Assembly (NCBI GenBank): GCA_023079485.1
Contig: CM041086.1
Location: 18,903,359-18,967,358 of the forward strand
Direction: 5' to 3'
DNA length: 64,000 nucleotides
Source of the DNA: Archilochus colubris
Taxonomy: Eukaryota; Chordata; Aves; Apodiformes; Trochilidae
The notes beneath the pieces were generated by a model. It saw only the letters and a list, made by a program, of their open reading frames with translations. It was not told the origin of the DNA and made no database searches. The stretch's first letter is position 1, and each line of letters begins with the position of its first letter. Shown here in pieces: positions 33,501 through 44,600 of this stretch. The position numbers were made by a program, and so were the translations under genes.

Positions 33501-36500
33501 ACTGGGAGGGAACTGGGAGGGACTGGGAGGGACTGGGAGGGGATTGGGAGGGACCGGGAAGGACTGGGAGGAGATTGGGAGGGACTGGGAGAGACTGGGA
33601 AAGGATTGGGAGGGAGTGGGAGGGACTGGGGGGGACTGGGAGGGAACTGGGAGGGACTGGGAGGGGATTGGGAGGGACCGGGAAGGACTGGGAGGGGATT
33701 AGGAGGGACTGGGAGGCAACTGGGATATACTGGGAGGGCAGTGGGAGGGACTGGGAGGGAATGGGAGGGAACTGGGACGGACTGGGAGGGACTGGGAGGG
33801 GATTGGGGGGGATTGGGAGGGACTGGGATAGACTGGGAAGGACTGGGAGTCAACTGGGAGGGACTTGGTAGGGCACTGGGAGGGACTGGGAGGGGACTGG
33901 GAGGGAACTGGGATAGACTGGGAGGCACTGGGAGTTAACTGGGAGGGACTTAGAGTCAACTGAGAAGGACTGGGAGGGCACTGGGAGGGACTGGGAGTCA
34001 ACTGGTATGGATTGGGAGGGGATTGGGTCAACTGGGAGTGACTGGGAGGCAACTGGGATGGACTGGGATGGGTTGGGAGGGGCTTTGGGAGGACTGGGAT
34101 GGACTGGGAAGGGACTAGGAGGTGATTGGGGGGGACTGGGAAGCAACTGGGACATACTGGGAGGGCACTAGGAGGGACTGGGAGGGACTGGGAGAGGATT
34201 GAGGTCAACTGGGAGTGACTGGGAGGCAACTGGGATGAACTGGGAAGGGGTTTAGGGGGAGTGGGAGGGGATTGGGGTCAACTGGGATGAACTGGGAGGC
34301 AACTGGGAGGGGACTGGGAGGGACTGGGAGGGGGTCTGGGGATACTGGGATGGACTGGGAGGGACTGGGACGGGACTGGGAGGAACTGGGAGGGAACTGG
34401 GAGAGGTTTTTGGTTACTGGGTTGAACTGGGAGGCCCTGGGGGGGTTCCAGCCGCCTTCCCAGTCCCTCCCAGTCCCTCCCAGTCTGACCCAGTTCCCTC
34501 CCAGTAAGCGAATCATCAACCTGGGCCCGGCGCAGGGCGGAGCCCCCGGCCCTGACCCCGCCCCCGGGGGCCTGCGCGTCACCTGCGCCCACTGCGGGGG
34601 CCTCTTCCTGGTCAGCACTTCCGGGTCCCGCCCACTTCCGGGTCCCTCCCACTTCCGGGTCTGCCCCGCCTTCCCCTCGCTTCCATTTCCCACCCACTTC
34701 CGGTTTTCACCACTTCCGGGTTGCACTCACTTCCGGGTTTCACTCGTTTCCGGGTCCCGCCCACTTCCGGGTCACTTCCTGCCATCATTTCCGGGACTTT
34801 CTGCTTCTATTTCCGGGTTTCTTCCACCCCTCCCCCACTCTCGGGGTCCTCTGCGCTTCCACCGGTTACTTCCGGGTCACTTCCGCCTTACTTCCGGGTC
34901 ACTTCCGCTTCCCTTTTCCCCTCCATTTCCTCCTCCCGCACTTCCCCACCCCCCCTGAGCCTTTTCCCACCTCTTCCCACCCTTCCGGCTCACTTCCGGG
35001 TCACTTCCGTCTTACTTCCGGCTCACTTCGGCTTCCATTTCCGCCTTTATTTCAGCCTTGCGCGCTTCCACACGTCCCCCAACCCCTCCCCCCACCTCCT
35101 CCATGACTTGGGGATCACTTCCGCCTTACTTCCGCCTTACTTCCGGGTCACTTCCGCTTCCGTTTCCGCCTTTATTTCCGCTTCTTGCGCTCCCACACCT
35201 CCCCCAACCCCTCCCCCAACCTCCTCCACGGCTCGGGGGGGGCACTTCCGGGTTACTTCCGGGTTACTTCCGCCTCACTTCCGCTTTACTTCCGCTAGTG
35301 GGCGGAACTTCCGGACCGCAGCTTGGCGCGCTGCCCCCATTGCCGGAAGGTGTAAGTACCCGGATGTCCCCTCCCCCCCTTGATGACGTCATCACCCCCT
35401 CGATGACGTCATCACCCCCCCCCGTGATGACGTCACCGCCCCCCAGCTCCGCCATTGGCCGACGCTTCCCCCGCCGCCGCTGCCTCTGCTGCCTCCTATT
35501 GGCTCTGCTGATGGGCGGGGCCGCCGCCGGATTGGCCGTGAGTGAGGGAGGGGGGAGGGGGCGGAGCCCGGGGGGGGAGGGGGAGGGGAAGTGGCGGCCA
35601 TCTTGGGGGCACTGCCCGCCAGGTTGCCGCCATTTGGGGGCCATTTTGGGCTCGTTTTAGGCCATTTTGGGGCCATTTCCGACCCTTTCCGCCATTTTGG
35701 GTCAATCTGGGGCCATTTTGGGTTCATTTTCCGCCATTTTGGAGCCATTTTTTACCATTTCTGCCATTTTCCGCCATTTTGGGTCAATTTGGAGCCATAT
35801 TGGGGCCAGTTCAGACCATTTCCACCATTTTGGGTCAATCTGGGGCCATTTTGGGTCAATTCGGGGCCATTTTGGGGCCATTTTCGACCATTTCCGCCAT
35901 TTTGAGTCAATTTGGGGCCATTTTGGGTTGATTTGCTGCCATTTTGGGTCAATTTGGAGCAATTTGGGGCCATTTCCGACCTTTTCCGCCATTCTGGGTC
36001 AATTCGGGGACATTTTGGGGCCATTTTGGGTCCATTTTCCACCATTTTGGGGCCATTTTCAGTCAATTTGGGGCCATTTTGGGCCATTTCAACCATTTCC
36101 GCCATTTTGGGCCAATCTGGGGCCATTTTGGGTTCATTTTCCGCCATTTTGGGCCCATTTTGGGTCCAGTTTCTGCCATTTTGGGTCAATCTGCGGCCAT
36201 TTTGGGTTCATTTTCCACCATTTTGGGTTCATTTTCCGCCATTTTGGGGCCATTTTGAGTCCAGTTTCTGCCATTTTGGAGCCATTTCCGACCTTTTCCG
36301 CCATTTTGGGTCAATTCGGGGCCATTTTGGGTTCATTTTCCACCATTTTGGGGCCATTTGCCGCCATTTTGGGTCAATCTGCGGCCATTTTGGGGCCAGT
36401 TTCTGCCATTTTGGGTTCATTTTCCGCCATTTTGGGTCAATTTGGAGCCATTTTGGGTTTGTTTTCCACCATTTTGAGGCCATTTTCGACCTTTTCCGCC

Positions 36501-37018
36501 ATTTTGAGTCAATTCGGGGCCATTTTGGGTGAATTGGGGGCCATTTTGAGGCCTTTCCAGGCATTTTCCGCCATTTTGGGTTTGTTTCCCACAATTTTGG
36601 GGCCATTTCAACCATTTCCGCCATTTTGGGTCAATTCGGGGCCATTTTGGGTTCATTTTCCGCCATTTTGGGGCCATTTTGAGGCCTTTCCGCCGCCATT
36701 TTGAGGCCTTTTCCGGGGCCTCCTTCAGGCCCCTTCTTTTCCGGGTCACGTGACCCCCTCATCCCGTGACGTCACCGTTTGGCCCCTCCCCTCCCCTTCC
36801 CTTCCCCCTTCCAGGCGGTCACGTGGGTGCTGCTGGGCGTGGCCTGGGGGTGTGGCTGGGGGGCGGTGCTGGGGGCGGGGTCTCTGCTCTGCCTCCTGCG
36901 GGGCCTCTGGTGGGGGCGGCTCCCGCTAAGCCACGCCCACCCCCCTGTGACGTCATCACCCGTGACATCATCGGGAGCCACCCCGCCCGGCCACGCCCCC
37001 CTCGTGACGTCACCGTGA
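27536..37018 (+). CDS. PIP4P1: PIP4P1 / TMEM55B, complete, seven coding exons
   Basis: Exons 27536-27602, 28523-28692, 33255-33361, 34505-34610, 35299-35351, 35447-35537 and 36815-37018 join in frame to 265 residues (human about 277). The N-terminus [10 protein letters not shown] carries an acidic dileucine lysosomal sorting motif. Next come PPPYSPL, a cysteine-rich region ([33 protein letters not shown]) and the CX5R motif CRASAQR (about residues 103-109). One transmembrane segment is near 180-198 and a second near 200-230. The family sits in late endosomal/lysosomal membrane, recruits JIP4 for lysosome positioning, and was described as a PtdIns(4,5)P2 4-phosphatase, an activity later disputed. 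Exon 7 lacks the basic loop (HARRYGG) that separates the segments in human, and its tail is extended by residues encoded by TGACGTCATC repeats. I am less sure of exon 7 than of the others. Tail-to-tail with APEX1. Confidence 0.92.
27603..28505. repeat. GC-box (GGGGCGGGGCTT) satellite in PIP4P1 intron 1
   Basis: Units of 18-30 bp: AGGGGCGGGGTCTGGAA, GGTGGGCGGGGCTTA and AAGGGGCGTGGCCT. It is the reverse-complement counterpart of the array in PNP intron 1, so both first introns read G-rich in the sense direction. Confidence 0.92.
28693..33180. repeat. ACTGGGAGGG minisatellite in PIP4P1 intron 2
   Basis: About 4.5 kb of units of 10-11 bp (ACTGGGAGGG, ACTGGGAGTCA, ACTGGGAGCA, CTTTGGGGTCA). Longer duplications of about 900-1100 bp exist: for example, the stretch near 30200-30440 recurs near 31320-31530. 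The array starts at the exon 2 donor GTGAGGAACTGGG. It is rich in G-triplets able to form G-quadruplexes. Confidence 0.93.
33362..34450. repeat. ACTGGGAGGG minisatellite in PIP4P1 intron 3
   Basis: Same unit as intron 2, starting at the donor GTCAGACTGGGAGG. It ends at about 34450 and is followed by 50 bp of the inverted motif CCCTCCCAGT up to the acceptor at 34504. Confidence 0.93.
34611..35298. repeat. CACTTCCGGGT (ETS-like) repeat in PIP4P1 intron 4
   Basis: Units of 10-15 bp such as CACTTCCGGGT and TTACTTCCGCC, the reverse complement of ACCCGGAAGTG, an ETS/GABPA-type site. Two longer copies (about 34770-34930 and 35050-35230) share TTTCCGCCTTTATTTC and CACCTCC. The acceptor is CTTCCGCTAG at 35298. 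Confidence 0.88.
35352..35446. promoter_or_regulatory. triple TGACGTCA cluster in PIP4P1 intron 5
   Basis: TGACGTCA at 35384-35391, 35404-35411 and 35428-35435, the last 11 bp before the exon 6 acceptor. These are CREB/ATF-type octamers. Function is unproven. Confidence 0.5.
35590..36725. repeat. GCCATTTTGGGTCAATT satellite in PIP4P1 intron 6
   Basis: Units of 16-21 bp: CCGCCATTTTGGGTCAATCTG, GGGGCCATTTTGGG and TTCATTTTCCGCCATTTT. Many contain CCGCCATTTT, a YY1-like core. Repeat frames on both strands are not genes. Confidence 0.92.
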
Positions 37019-37430
37019 AGAGGAAGGGGAAGGCCCCGCCCACCCCCCCGCCCATGTCACGTGACCCGGATGACGTCACTTCCTCTCCCCCTTCCACGAC
37101 ATCGCGGCGGCCATCTTGGAGCCCTCCGCCCGGCGGCCATCTTGGATTCCTCCCCCCCCCGCCTTCCCAGCATGCACCGCGAGGAGGGGAGGGGGCGGGG
37201 TCAGAGGTGAAGCCCCGCCCCTTCCGGGTTGGGAAGCCATGAATACATTATGCAAATGAGGCTTCAACACCGAGGCGTTTTATTGGCTGAAAACACTGGG
37301 GGGAGGGGTCAAAGGTCAAGGGGGTGGGTGGGGCCTGTGACGTCATCAGGGAGGGAGGGGGAGGGCGGTGACGTCACCGTGACGTCACCTGTGGGGGCGA
37401 GGGGAGGGGCGCGGCGCCATCTTGGTCCCC
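37019..37430. other. PIP4P1/APEX1 intergenic segment
   Basis: Mostly unique GC-rich sequence between the convergent genes. It holds GTCACGTGAC at 37056-37065, TGACGTCA at 37071-37078, two GCGGCCATCTTGGA motifs near 37110 and 37132, an octamer-like ATGCAAAT at 37251-37258 and the minus-strand poly(A) signal at 37279. No plus-strand AATAAA for PIP4P1 was found here. Confidence 0.55.
37279..37284 (-). terminator. candidate APEX1 poly(A) signal
   Basis: Minus-strand AATAAA in the context GCCAATAAAACG, about 1.3 kb downstream of the APEX1 stop. If used, the YY1/CRE array would be in the APEX1 3' UTR. Confidence 0.45.
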
Positions 37431-37434
37431 GGGG

Positions 37435-38615
37435 GCGGGGCCAGGGGGGTCTCGCAGCCAATCAGAGGGAGGGCGTCGCCATCTTGAGGGCGATGACGTC
37501 ATCAGAACTCAACTGTCGGCCATTTTGAGGAGAATTGGGGCCATTTGGGTGAGGCCGCCGCCATCTTGTTGACGTCAACACCATCCAACCCCAACTGTCG
37601 GCCATCTTGAGGGCGATGACGTCATCAGGACTCAACTTCGGGGCACCTTGAAGCCTTTAACGACCAATCAGGCGATGCCGCCACCATCTTGTTGACGTCA
37701 ACCTCAACCAACCCCAACTTGGGGCCATTTTGAGGAGAATTGGGGCCATTTGGGTGAGGCCGCCGCCATCTTGATGGTGATGACGTCATCAGAAGTCAAC
37801 TGTCGGCCATTTTGAGGAGAATTGGGGCCAATTGGGTGAGGGCGGCGCCATCTTGGACGTGGTGACGTCATCAAAACCCAACTCTGGGGCATCTTGAAGC
37901 CTTTAAAGACCAATCAGGTGACAGCGCCGCCATCTTGATGACGTCAACACCATCCAACCCCAACTGTCGGCCATCTTGAGGGTGATGACGTCATCAGGAC
38001 TCAACTTCGGGGCACTTTGAAGCCTTCAACGACCAATTGGGCGACAACGCCGCCATCTTGTTGACGTCAACCTCAACCAACCCCAACTTGGGGCCATTTT
38101 GAAGGCTTTTAAGACCAATCAGGTGAGGCCGCCGCCATCTTGATGATGATGACGTCATCACAACTCAACTTTGGGGCATTCTGAGGAGAATTGGGGCCAA
38201 TTGGGTGAGGCCGCCGCCATCTTGAGGGCGATGACGTCATCAGAACCCAACTTCCGGCCATTTTGAGGAGATTTGGGGCCATTTGGGTGACGCCGCCGCC
38301 ATCTTGTTGACGTCAACCTCAACCAACTCCAACTTGGGGCCATTTTGAAGACTTTTAAGACCAATCAGGTGATGACGGCGCCATCTTGATGATGATGACG
38401 TCATCGAAACCCAACTTCCGGCCATTCTGAGGAGATTGTTGACCAATCGGGTGACGCCGCCGCCATCTTGATGACGCCACCGTCACCGTCACCCAACTCT
38501 TGGCCACCCAAGGGACGTGTTTGACCAACTGGGTGACGCCGCCGCCATCTTGGCTCTGCCACCCTCAACTCTCAGCTGCTCCCGCTCGCCCTTGGGTGGC
38601 CGGCGGCCATCTTGG
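37435..38615. repeat. ~82-bp YY1-like/CRE array 3' of APEX1
   Basis: Roughly eleven units, each with a GCCGCCATCTTG core (for example near 37560, 37683, 37767, 37926, 38049, 38132, 38213, 38294, 38458 and 38541), most followed within 20 bp by TGACGTCA or TTGACGTCAAC. Spacers read AACTTCGGGGCATTTTGA and GACCAATCAGGTGA. GCCGCCATCTTG is the reverse complement of the strong YY1 consensus CAAGATGGCGGC. Confidence 0.88.
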
Positions 38616-38622
38616 CGCCCCT

Positions 38623-41600
38623 TTAGAGAGCCAAGTAGAGGCTGATGGGACAGTGGTCGCTGCCCATCACCTCGTTGCGGATCTTGGAGTCGCACAAGGC
38701 CTCTTCCAACCTCTTGGAGAGGACGAAGTAATCCAACCTCCAGCCCACGTTCCTCTGCCGGGCTCCCCCGAGGTAAGTCCAGAAGGTGAAGGCGTTGCGA
38801 GCTTCCGGGTAAAGATGGCGGAAGGAATCCAAGAACCCCGCCCCCAAGATGGCGTCGAAGCCTTCGCGCTCCTCCCGGGTGAAGCCTGGCGAGCGGGCGT
38901 TGGCCTTGGGGTGCCGGAGGTCGATGGCCCCGTGGGCGACGTTGAGGTCGCCGGCCAAGACCAAGGGTTTGAGGGCGTCCAATCGGGTGAGGTGTTGCAG
39001 GAAGGCGGAGTCCCAGGCTTGGCGGCGCTCCAGGCGGACCAATCCGCGGCCGGCGTTGGGGACGTAGGCGGAGACGACGTAGAGGGAAGGGAACTCGGCG
39101 GTGATGACGCGGCCCTCGGAGTCGTGGGAGGGGTCGCCTGGGAAAGGGGGGCACTGGGGTGAACTGGGAGGGACTGGGAGGGACTGGGAGGGGTTGGGAG
39201 GGGATTGGGAGGGGATTGGGAGCAACTGGGATGGACTGGGATGGACTGGGAGGGGATTAGAGTGAAGTGGGAGGGACTGGGACGAAACTGGGAGGGGGTT
39301 GGAGGGGACTGGGAGGGACTGGGAGGGAGTTGAAGGGGATTGGGAGGGACTGGGAGAGACTGGGAGGGGTTGGGAGGGACTGGGAGGCAACTGGGAGGGA
39401 CTGGGAGGGACTGGGAGGGGATTGCAGGGGACTGGGAGGGGTTTGGAGGGAATTGGGAGGGGACTGGGGGGGAACTGGGAGGGACTGGGAGGGGTTGGGA
39501 GGGGTTGGGAGGGGATTGGGAGGGAGTTGGAGGGGATTGGGAGGGACTGGGAGGGACTGGGAAGGAGTTAAGGGTCAAGTGGGATGGACTGGGAGGGACT
39601 GGGAGGTGATTGGCAGTCCAGTGGGACAGACTGGGATGCAACTGGGACGGACTGGGAGGGATTGGGAGGGGATTGAGAGCAACTGGGATTAACTGGGAGG
39701 TAACTGGGAGGGATTGGGAGGGGACTGGGAGGGGCTGGGAGGGACTGGGAGGCAACTGGAAGGGACTGAGACTCAACTGGGAGGGGGTTGGAGGGGATTG
39801 GGATAGGATTGGGAGGGACTGGGAGGGGTTGGGAGTGGTTGGGAGGGGATTGGGAGCAACTGGGATGGTCTGGGAGGTAACTGGGAGGGAGCTGGAGGGG
39901 ACTGGGAGGGGTTGGAAGGGGATTGGAGTCAACTGGGATGGAGTGGGATGGACTGGGAAGGACTTAGAGTCAAGTGGAATGGACTGGGAAGCAACTGGGA
40001 GGGACTGGGAGGGACTGGGAGGGGATTGGGAGGGAGTTGGAGGGGACTGGGTGGAACTGGGAAGGACTGGGAGACGATTAGAGTCAAGTGGGATGGACTG
40101 GGAGTCAACTGGGAGGGACTGGGAGAGAGTGGGAGGGACTGGGAAGGAGTGGGAGGCAACTGGGAGGGACTGGGAGAGGATTGGAGTCAACTGGGATGGA
40201 CTGGGAGTCAACTGGGAGGGATTGGGAGGGGATTGGGAGGGACTGGGAGGGGATTGGGAGGGACTGGGAGGGAACTGGGAGGGACTGGGAGGGATTGGGA
40301 GGGGACTGGGAGGTGATTGGCAGTCAACTGGGATGGACTGGGACACAACTGGGAGGGGGTTATAGAGGACTGGGAGAGACTGGGAGGGGTTGGGAGGAAC
40401 TGGGAGGGACTGGGACGCAACTGGGAAGGAGTTAGAATCAACTGGGATGGATAGGGAGTCAACTGGGATGAACTGGGATGCACTGGGAGTCAACTGGGAT
40501 CGGATAAAAGTCAACTGGGATGAAGTGGGATGAACTGGGAGGCTACTGGGAAGGACTGGGAGGCAACTGGGATGAACTGGGAGGCAACTGGGGTGAACTG
40601 GGAGGGCTGGGAGGCAACTGGGATGAACTGGGAGGGACTGGGACACTGTTGAGGTCAACAGGGATGGGGTTAAAGTCAACTGGGATGAACTGGGAGGCAA
40701 CTGGGGTCAACTGGGAGGCAACTGGGGTGAACTGGGAGGGACTGGGACAGTGTTGGGGTCAACTGGGATGGGGTTAAAGCCAACTGGGATGAACTGGGAG
40801 GCGATTGGGATGTCCTGGGAGGGAACTGGTGTATACTGGTTTCTACTGGTTTGTACTGGTGCCTCACCGATGCCGTAGGTGACGCTGAGGGGCGGGTCCT
40901 TGGCCAGCAGCCCCACCCCCCAGTAGGGACTGGGAGGGGATTGGGGCAACTGGGAGGGACTGGGAGGCAACTGGGATGGGGTTAAAGTCAACTGGGGTGA
41001 ACTGGGAGGCAACTGGGATGAACTGGGAGGGACTGGGAGGAACTGGGATGAACTGGGAGGGATTGGGAGGGACTGGGATGAAGTGGGATGGACTGGGAGT
41101 CAACTGGGATGGGGCTAAAGTCAACTGGGATGAACTGGGATTGGATGAAAGTCAACTGGGGTGAACTGGGATGAACTGGGAGGGACTGGGATGAACTGGA
41201 AGACAACTGGGGTGAACTGGGATGGACTGGGAGGCAACTGGGGTCAACTGGGAGGGACTGGGAGGGCTTTAAGGTCAACTGGGATGGGGTTAAAGTCAAC
41301 TGGGATGAACTGGGAGTCAACTGGGAGTGGATAAAGGTCAACTGGGATGATCTGGGAGGCAACTGGGATGAACTGGGATGAACTGGGAGGCAACTGGGAT
41401 GGACTGGGAGGCAACTGGGGTCAACTGAGAAGCAACAGGGGTGAACTGGGAGGGACTGGGACAGTGTTGAGGTCAACTGGGATGGGGTTAAAGTCAACTG
41501 GGATGAACTGGGAGGCGATTGGGAGGTCCTGGGAGGGAACTGGTGTATACTGGTTTGTACTGGTTTGTACTGGTGGCTCACCGATGCCGTAGGTGACGCT

Positions 41601-44600
41601 GAGGGGCGGGTCCTTGGCCAGCAGCCCCACCCCCGCGTAGCCCGGGCGCCCCTGGGTGCTGGCCCAGAACTGGTGGGGGAGGAGTTCCCGGAGGGACTGG
41701 AATTCCGGGGGCACCGCCCCTCCCCCACACTTGGTCTCCTGTAAACAAAGGACCTGGGGGGCCTCGGACCCCACCCACTGCGGGGGGAGGGTCACGTGAC
41801 CCGGAAATGAGGTGAAAAACCCCGAAAACGGGCAAAAAAACCCCAAAACCTCAGAGGGGTCCGTCCCTTAAATGGGTCCCCCCGGACAAGCAAGGGTTCC
41901 CAGCCCGTTGTTAAAGGTTCCCCCCTATTAATGGTTCCTAGGGGTCTGCCTATGGGTGTTACACCCAGATGGGGCCCCCCTGTGGAGGTGCCGCCTCTAA
42001 CTGTGTCCCCCAAGTGGTTCCTACCCCCCTCTAAGTGGTTCCTACCCCCCTAAGAATGGTTCCTACCCCCCTATCAATGGTTCCTAGGAGTCTGCCTATG
42101 GGTGTTACACTGATATGGGTCCCCCCTGTGGAGGTGCCGCCTCTAAATGTGTCCCTTAAGTGGTTCCTACCCCCCTAAGGATGGTTCCTACCCCCCCTAA
42201 GAATGGTTCCTACCCCCTGTTAAAGGTTCCCCCCTATTAATGGTTCCTACCCCCCCTCTCTATGGGTCCTACACCTATATAGTTCCCCCCTAATCATGGT
42301 TCCTACCCCTCTGTAGATTGGTTCCCCCCTCTTTATGGTTCCTACATACAGGTGCCACACCTAAACGCGCCCCCCCCGCTGAATCAATGGTTCCTACCCC
42401 CCTATTAATGGTTCCTAGGGGTCTGCCTATGGGTGTTACACTGATATGGGTCCCCCCTGTGGAGGTGCTGCCTCTAAATCTGTCCCCCACGTGGTTCCTA
42501 CCGCCCTATAAACGGTTCCTACCCCCCTATCAATGGTTCCTACTCCCCATCAAAAGGTTCCCCCCTATTAATGGTTCCTACCCCCCCTCTATGGGTCCTA
42601 CGCCTATATAGTTCCCCCCTAATCATGGTTCCTACCCCTCTGTAGATTGGTTCCCCCCTCTTTATGGTTCCTACATACAGGTGCCACACCTAAACGCGTC
42701 CCCCCCGCTGAACCAATGGTTCCTACCCCCCTATTAATGGTTCCTAGGGGTCTGCCTATGGGTGTTACACCCAGATGGGTCCCCCCTGTGGAGGTGCCAC
42801 CTCTAAATGTGTCCCTTGAGTGGTTCCTACCCCCCTCTAAGTGGTTCCTACCCCCCTATCAATGGTTCCTACCCCCCTGTTAGAAGGTTCCCCCCTATTA
42901 ATGGTTCCTACCCCCCCTCTCTATGGGTCCTACGCCTATATAGTTCCCCCTAACCATGGTTCCTACCCCCCTGTAGATTGGTTCCCCCCTCTTTATGGTT
43001 CCTACCCCCTTTATACATAGGAGTGCCACACCTAAATGCATCCCCTGTGGTGAATCAATGGTTCCTACCCCCCTATCAATGGTTCCTACCCCCCTAAGAA
43101 TGGTTCCTACCCCCCTAAGAATGGTTCCTACCCCCCTATTAATGGTTCCTAGGGCTCTGCCTATGGGTGTTACACCCAGATGGGTCCCCCCTGTGGAGGT
43201 GCCACCTCTAAATGTGTCCCTTAAGTGGTTCCTACCCCCCTAAGAATGGTTCCTACCCCCTTCTAAATGGTTCCTACCCCCCCATCAATGGTTCCTACCC
43301 CCTACTAAAGGTTCCCCCCTATTAATGGTTCCTACCCCCCCTCTCTATGTGTCCTACACCTATATGGTTCCCCCTAACCATGGTTCCTACCCCCCTGTGG
43401 ATTGGTTCCCCCCTCTTTATGGTTCCTACCCCCTTTATACATACAGGTGCCACACCTAAACGCGTCCCCCCCGCTGAATCAATGGTTCCTACCCCCCTCT
43501 AAATGGTTCCTAGGGGTCTGCCTATGGGTGTTACACCCAGATGGGTCCCCCCTGTGGAGGTGCCGCCTCTAAATGTGTCCCTTAAGTGGTTCCTACCCCC
43601 CTCTAAGTGGTTCCTACCCCCCTAAGAATGGTTCCTACCCCCCTATCAATGGTTCCTAGGGGGCTGCCTATGGGTGTTACACTGATATGGTTCCCCCTGT
43701 GGAGGTGTCACCTCTAAATGTGCCCCCCAAGTGGTTCCTACCCCCCTAAGAATGGTTCCTACCCCCTTCTAAATGGTTCCTACCCCGTTAGAAGGTTCCC
43801 CGCTCTAAATGGTTCCTACCCCCCTCTCTATGGGTCCTACACCTATATAGTTCCCCCCTAACCATGGTTCCTACCCCCCTGTAGATTGGTTCCCCCCTCT
43901 TTATGGTTCCTACCCCCCCTCTCTATGGGTCCTACCCCTAAATGTGTCCCCCTTACACATGGTTCCCACCCCCTCTTTATGGTTCCTACCCCCTTATAAG
44001 TCCCCCCCACACGTGTGTGTCTCCCCCAAACGTGTCCCCCACCCCCTCATCTATGGTTCCTACCCCATGTGTCCCCCCTAAATCCATCCCCCACCCCCCC
44101 TATATGGTTCCTACCCCCCATATCTGGTTCCCCCCACCCATGTGTCCCCCCTAAATGTGTCCCCCCCGCTCCGTCCCCCTCCCCCAAGGTTCCCCCTTAC
44201 CTCCAGTCCCCCCTTCTTGACCCAGGCCCGCAGCCCGTCCACGTTCCATGACGTCACCTTCAGGCTCCACCCCCTCCCCGATGACGTCACTTCCCGTAGG
44301 GGGGGATCCACGTAGGAGGTGCTGGGGTCCTCTGGGGACGGCCGGGAGGCTACTGGGAGGGACTGGGAGTTACTGGGAGGCACTGGGAGGGAACTGGGAG
44401 GGATTGGGAGGGGATTGGAAGGGACTGGGAAGGGACTGGGAGGGGCAGGGAGTTAACTGGGAGGCACTGGGAGGGGAATGGGGGGGACTGGGAGACACTG
44501 GGAGGGACTAGGAGGGATTGGGAGGGGACTGGGAGGGACTGGAAGGGGATTGGAAGGGACTGGGAGGGACTGGGAGGGGACTGGGAGGGAACTGGGGCCC

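Noticed and set aside
28299..33938. Long Gly/Trp/Glu/Arg and Pro/Ser/Gln frames on both strands
   Set aside because: Translations of the ACTGGGAGGG unit. Only the short segments listed as PIP4P1 exons are conserved.
40866..40920. A functional alternative APEX1 exon
   Set aside because: It lacks the upstream half of exon 3, which carries the conserved ETKC motif, and would not preserve the protein. It is better explained as a tandem duplication.
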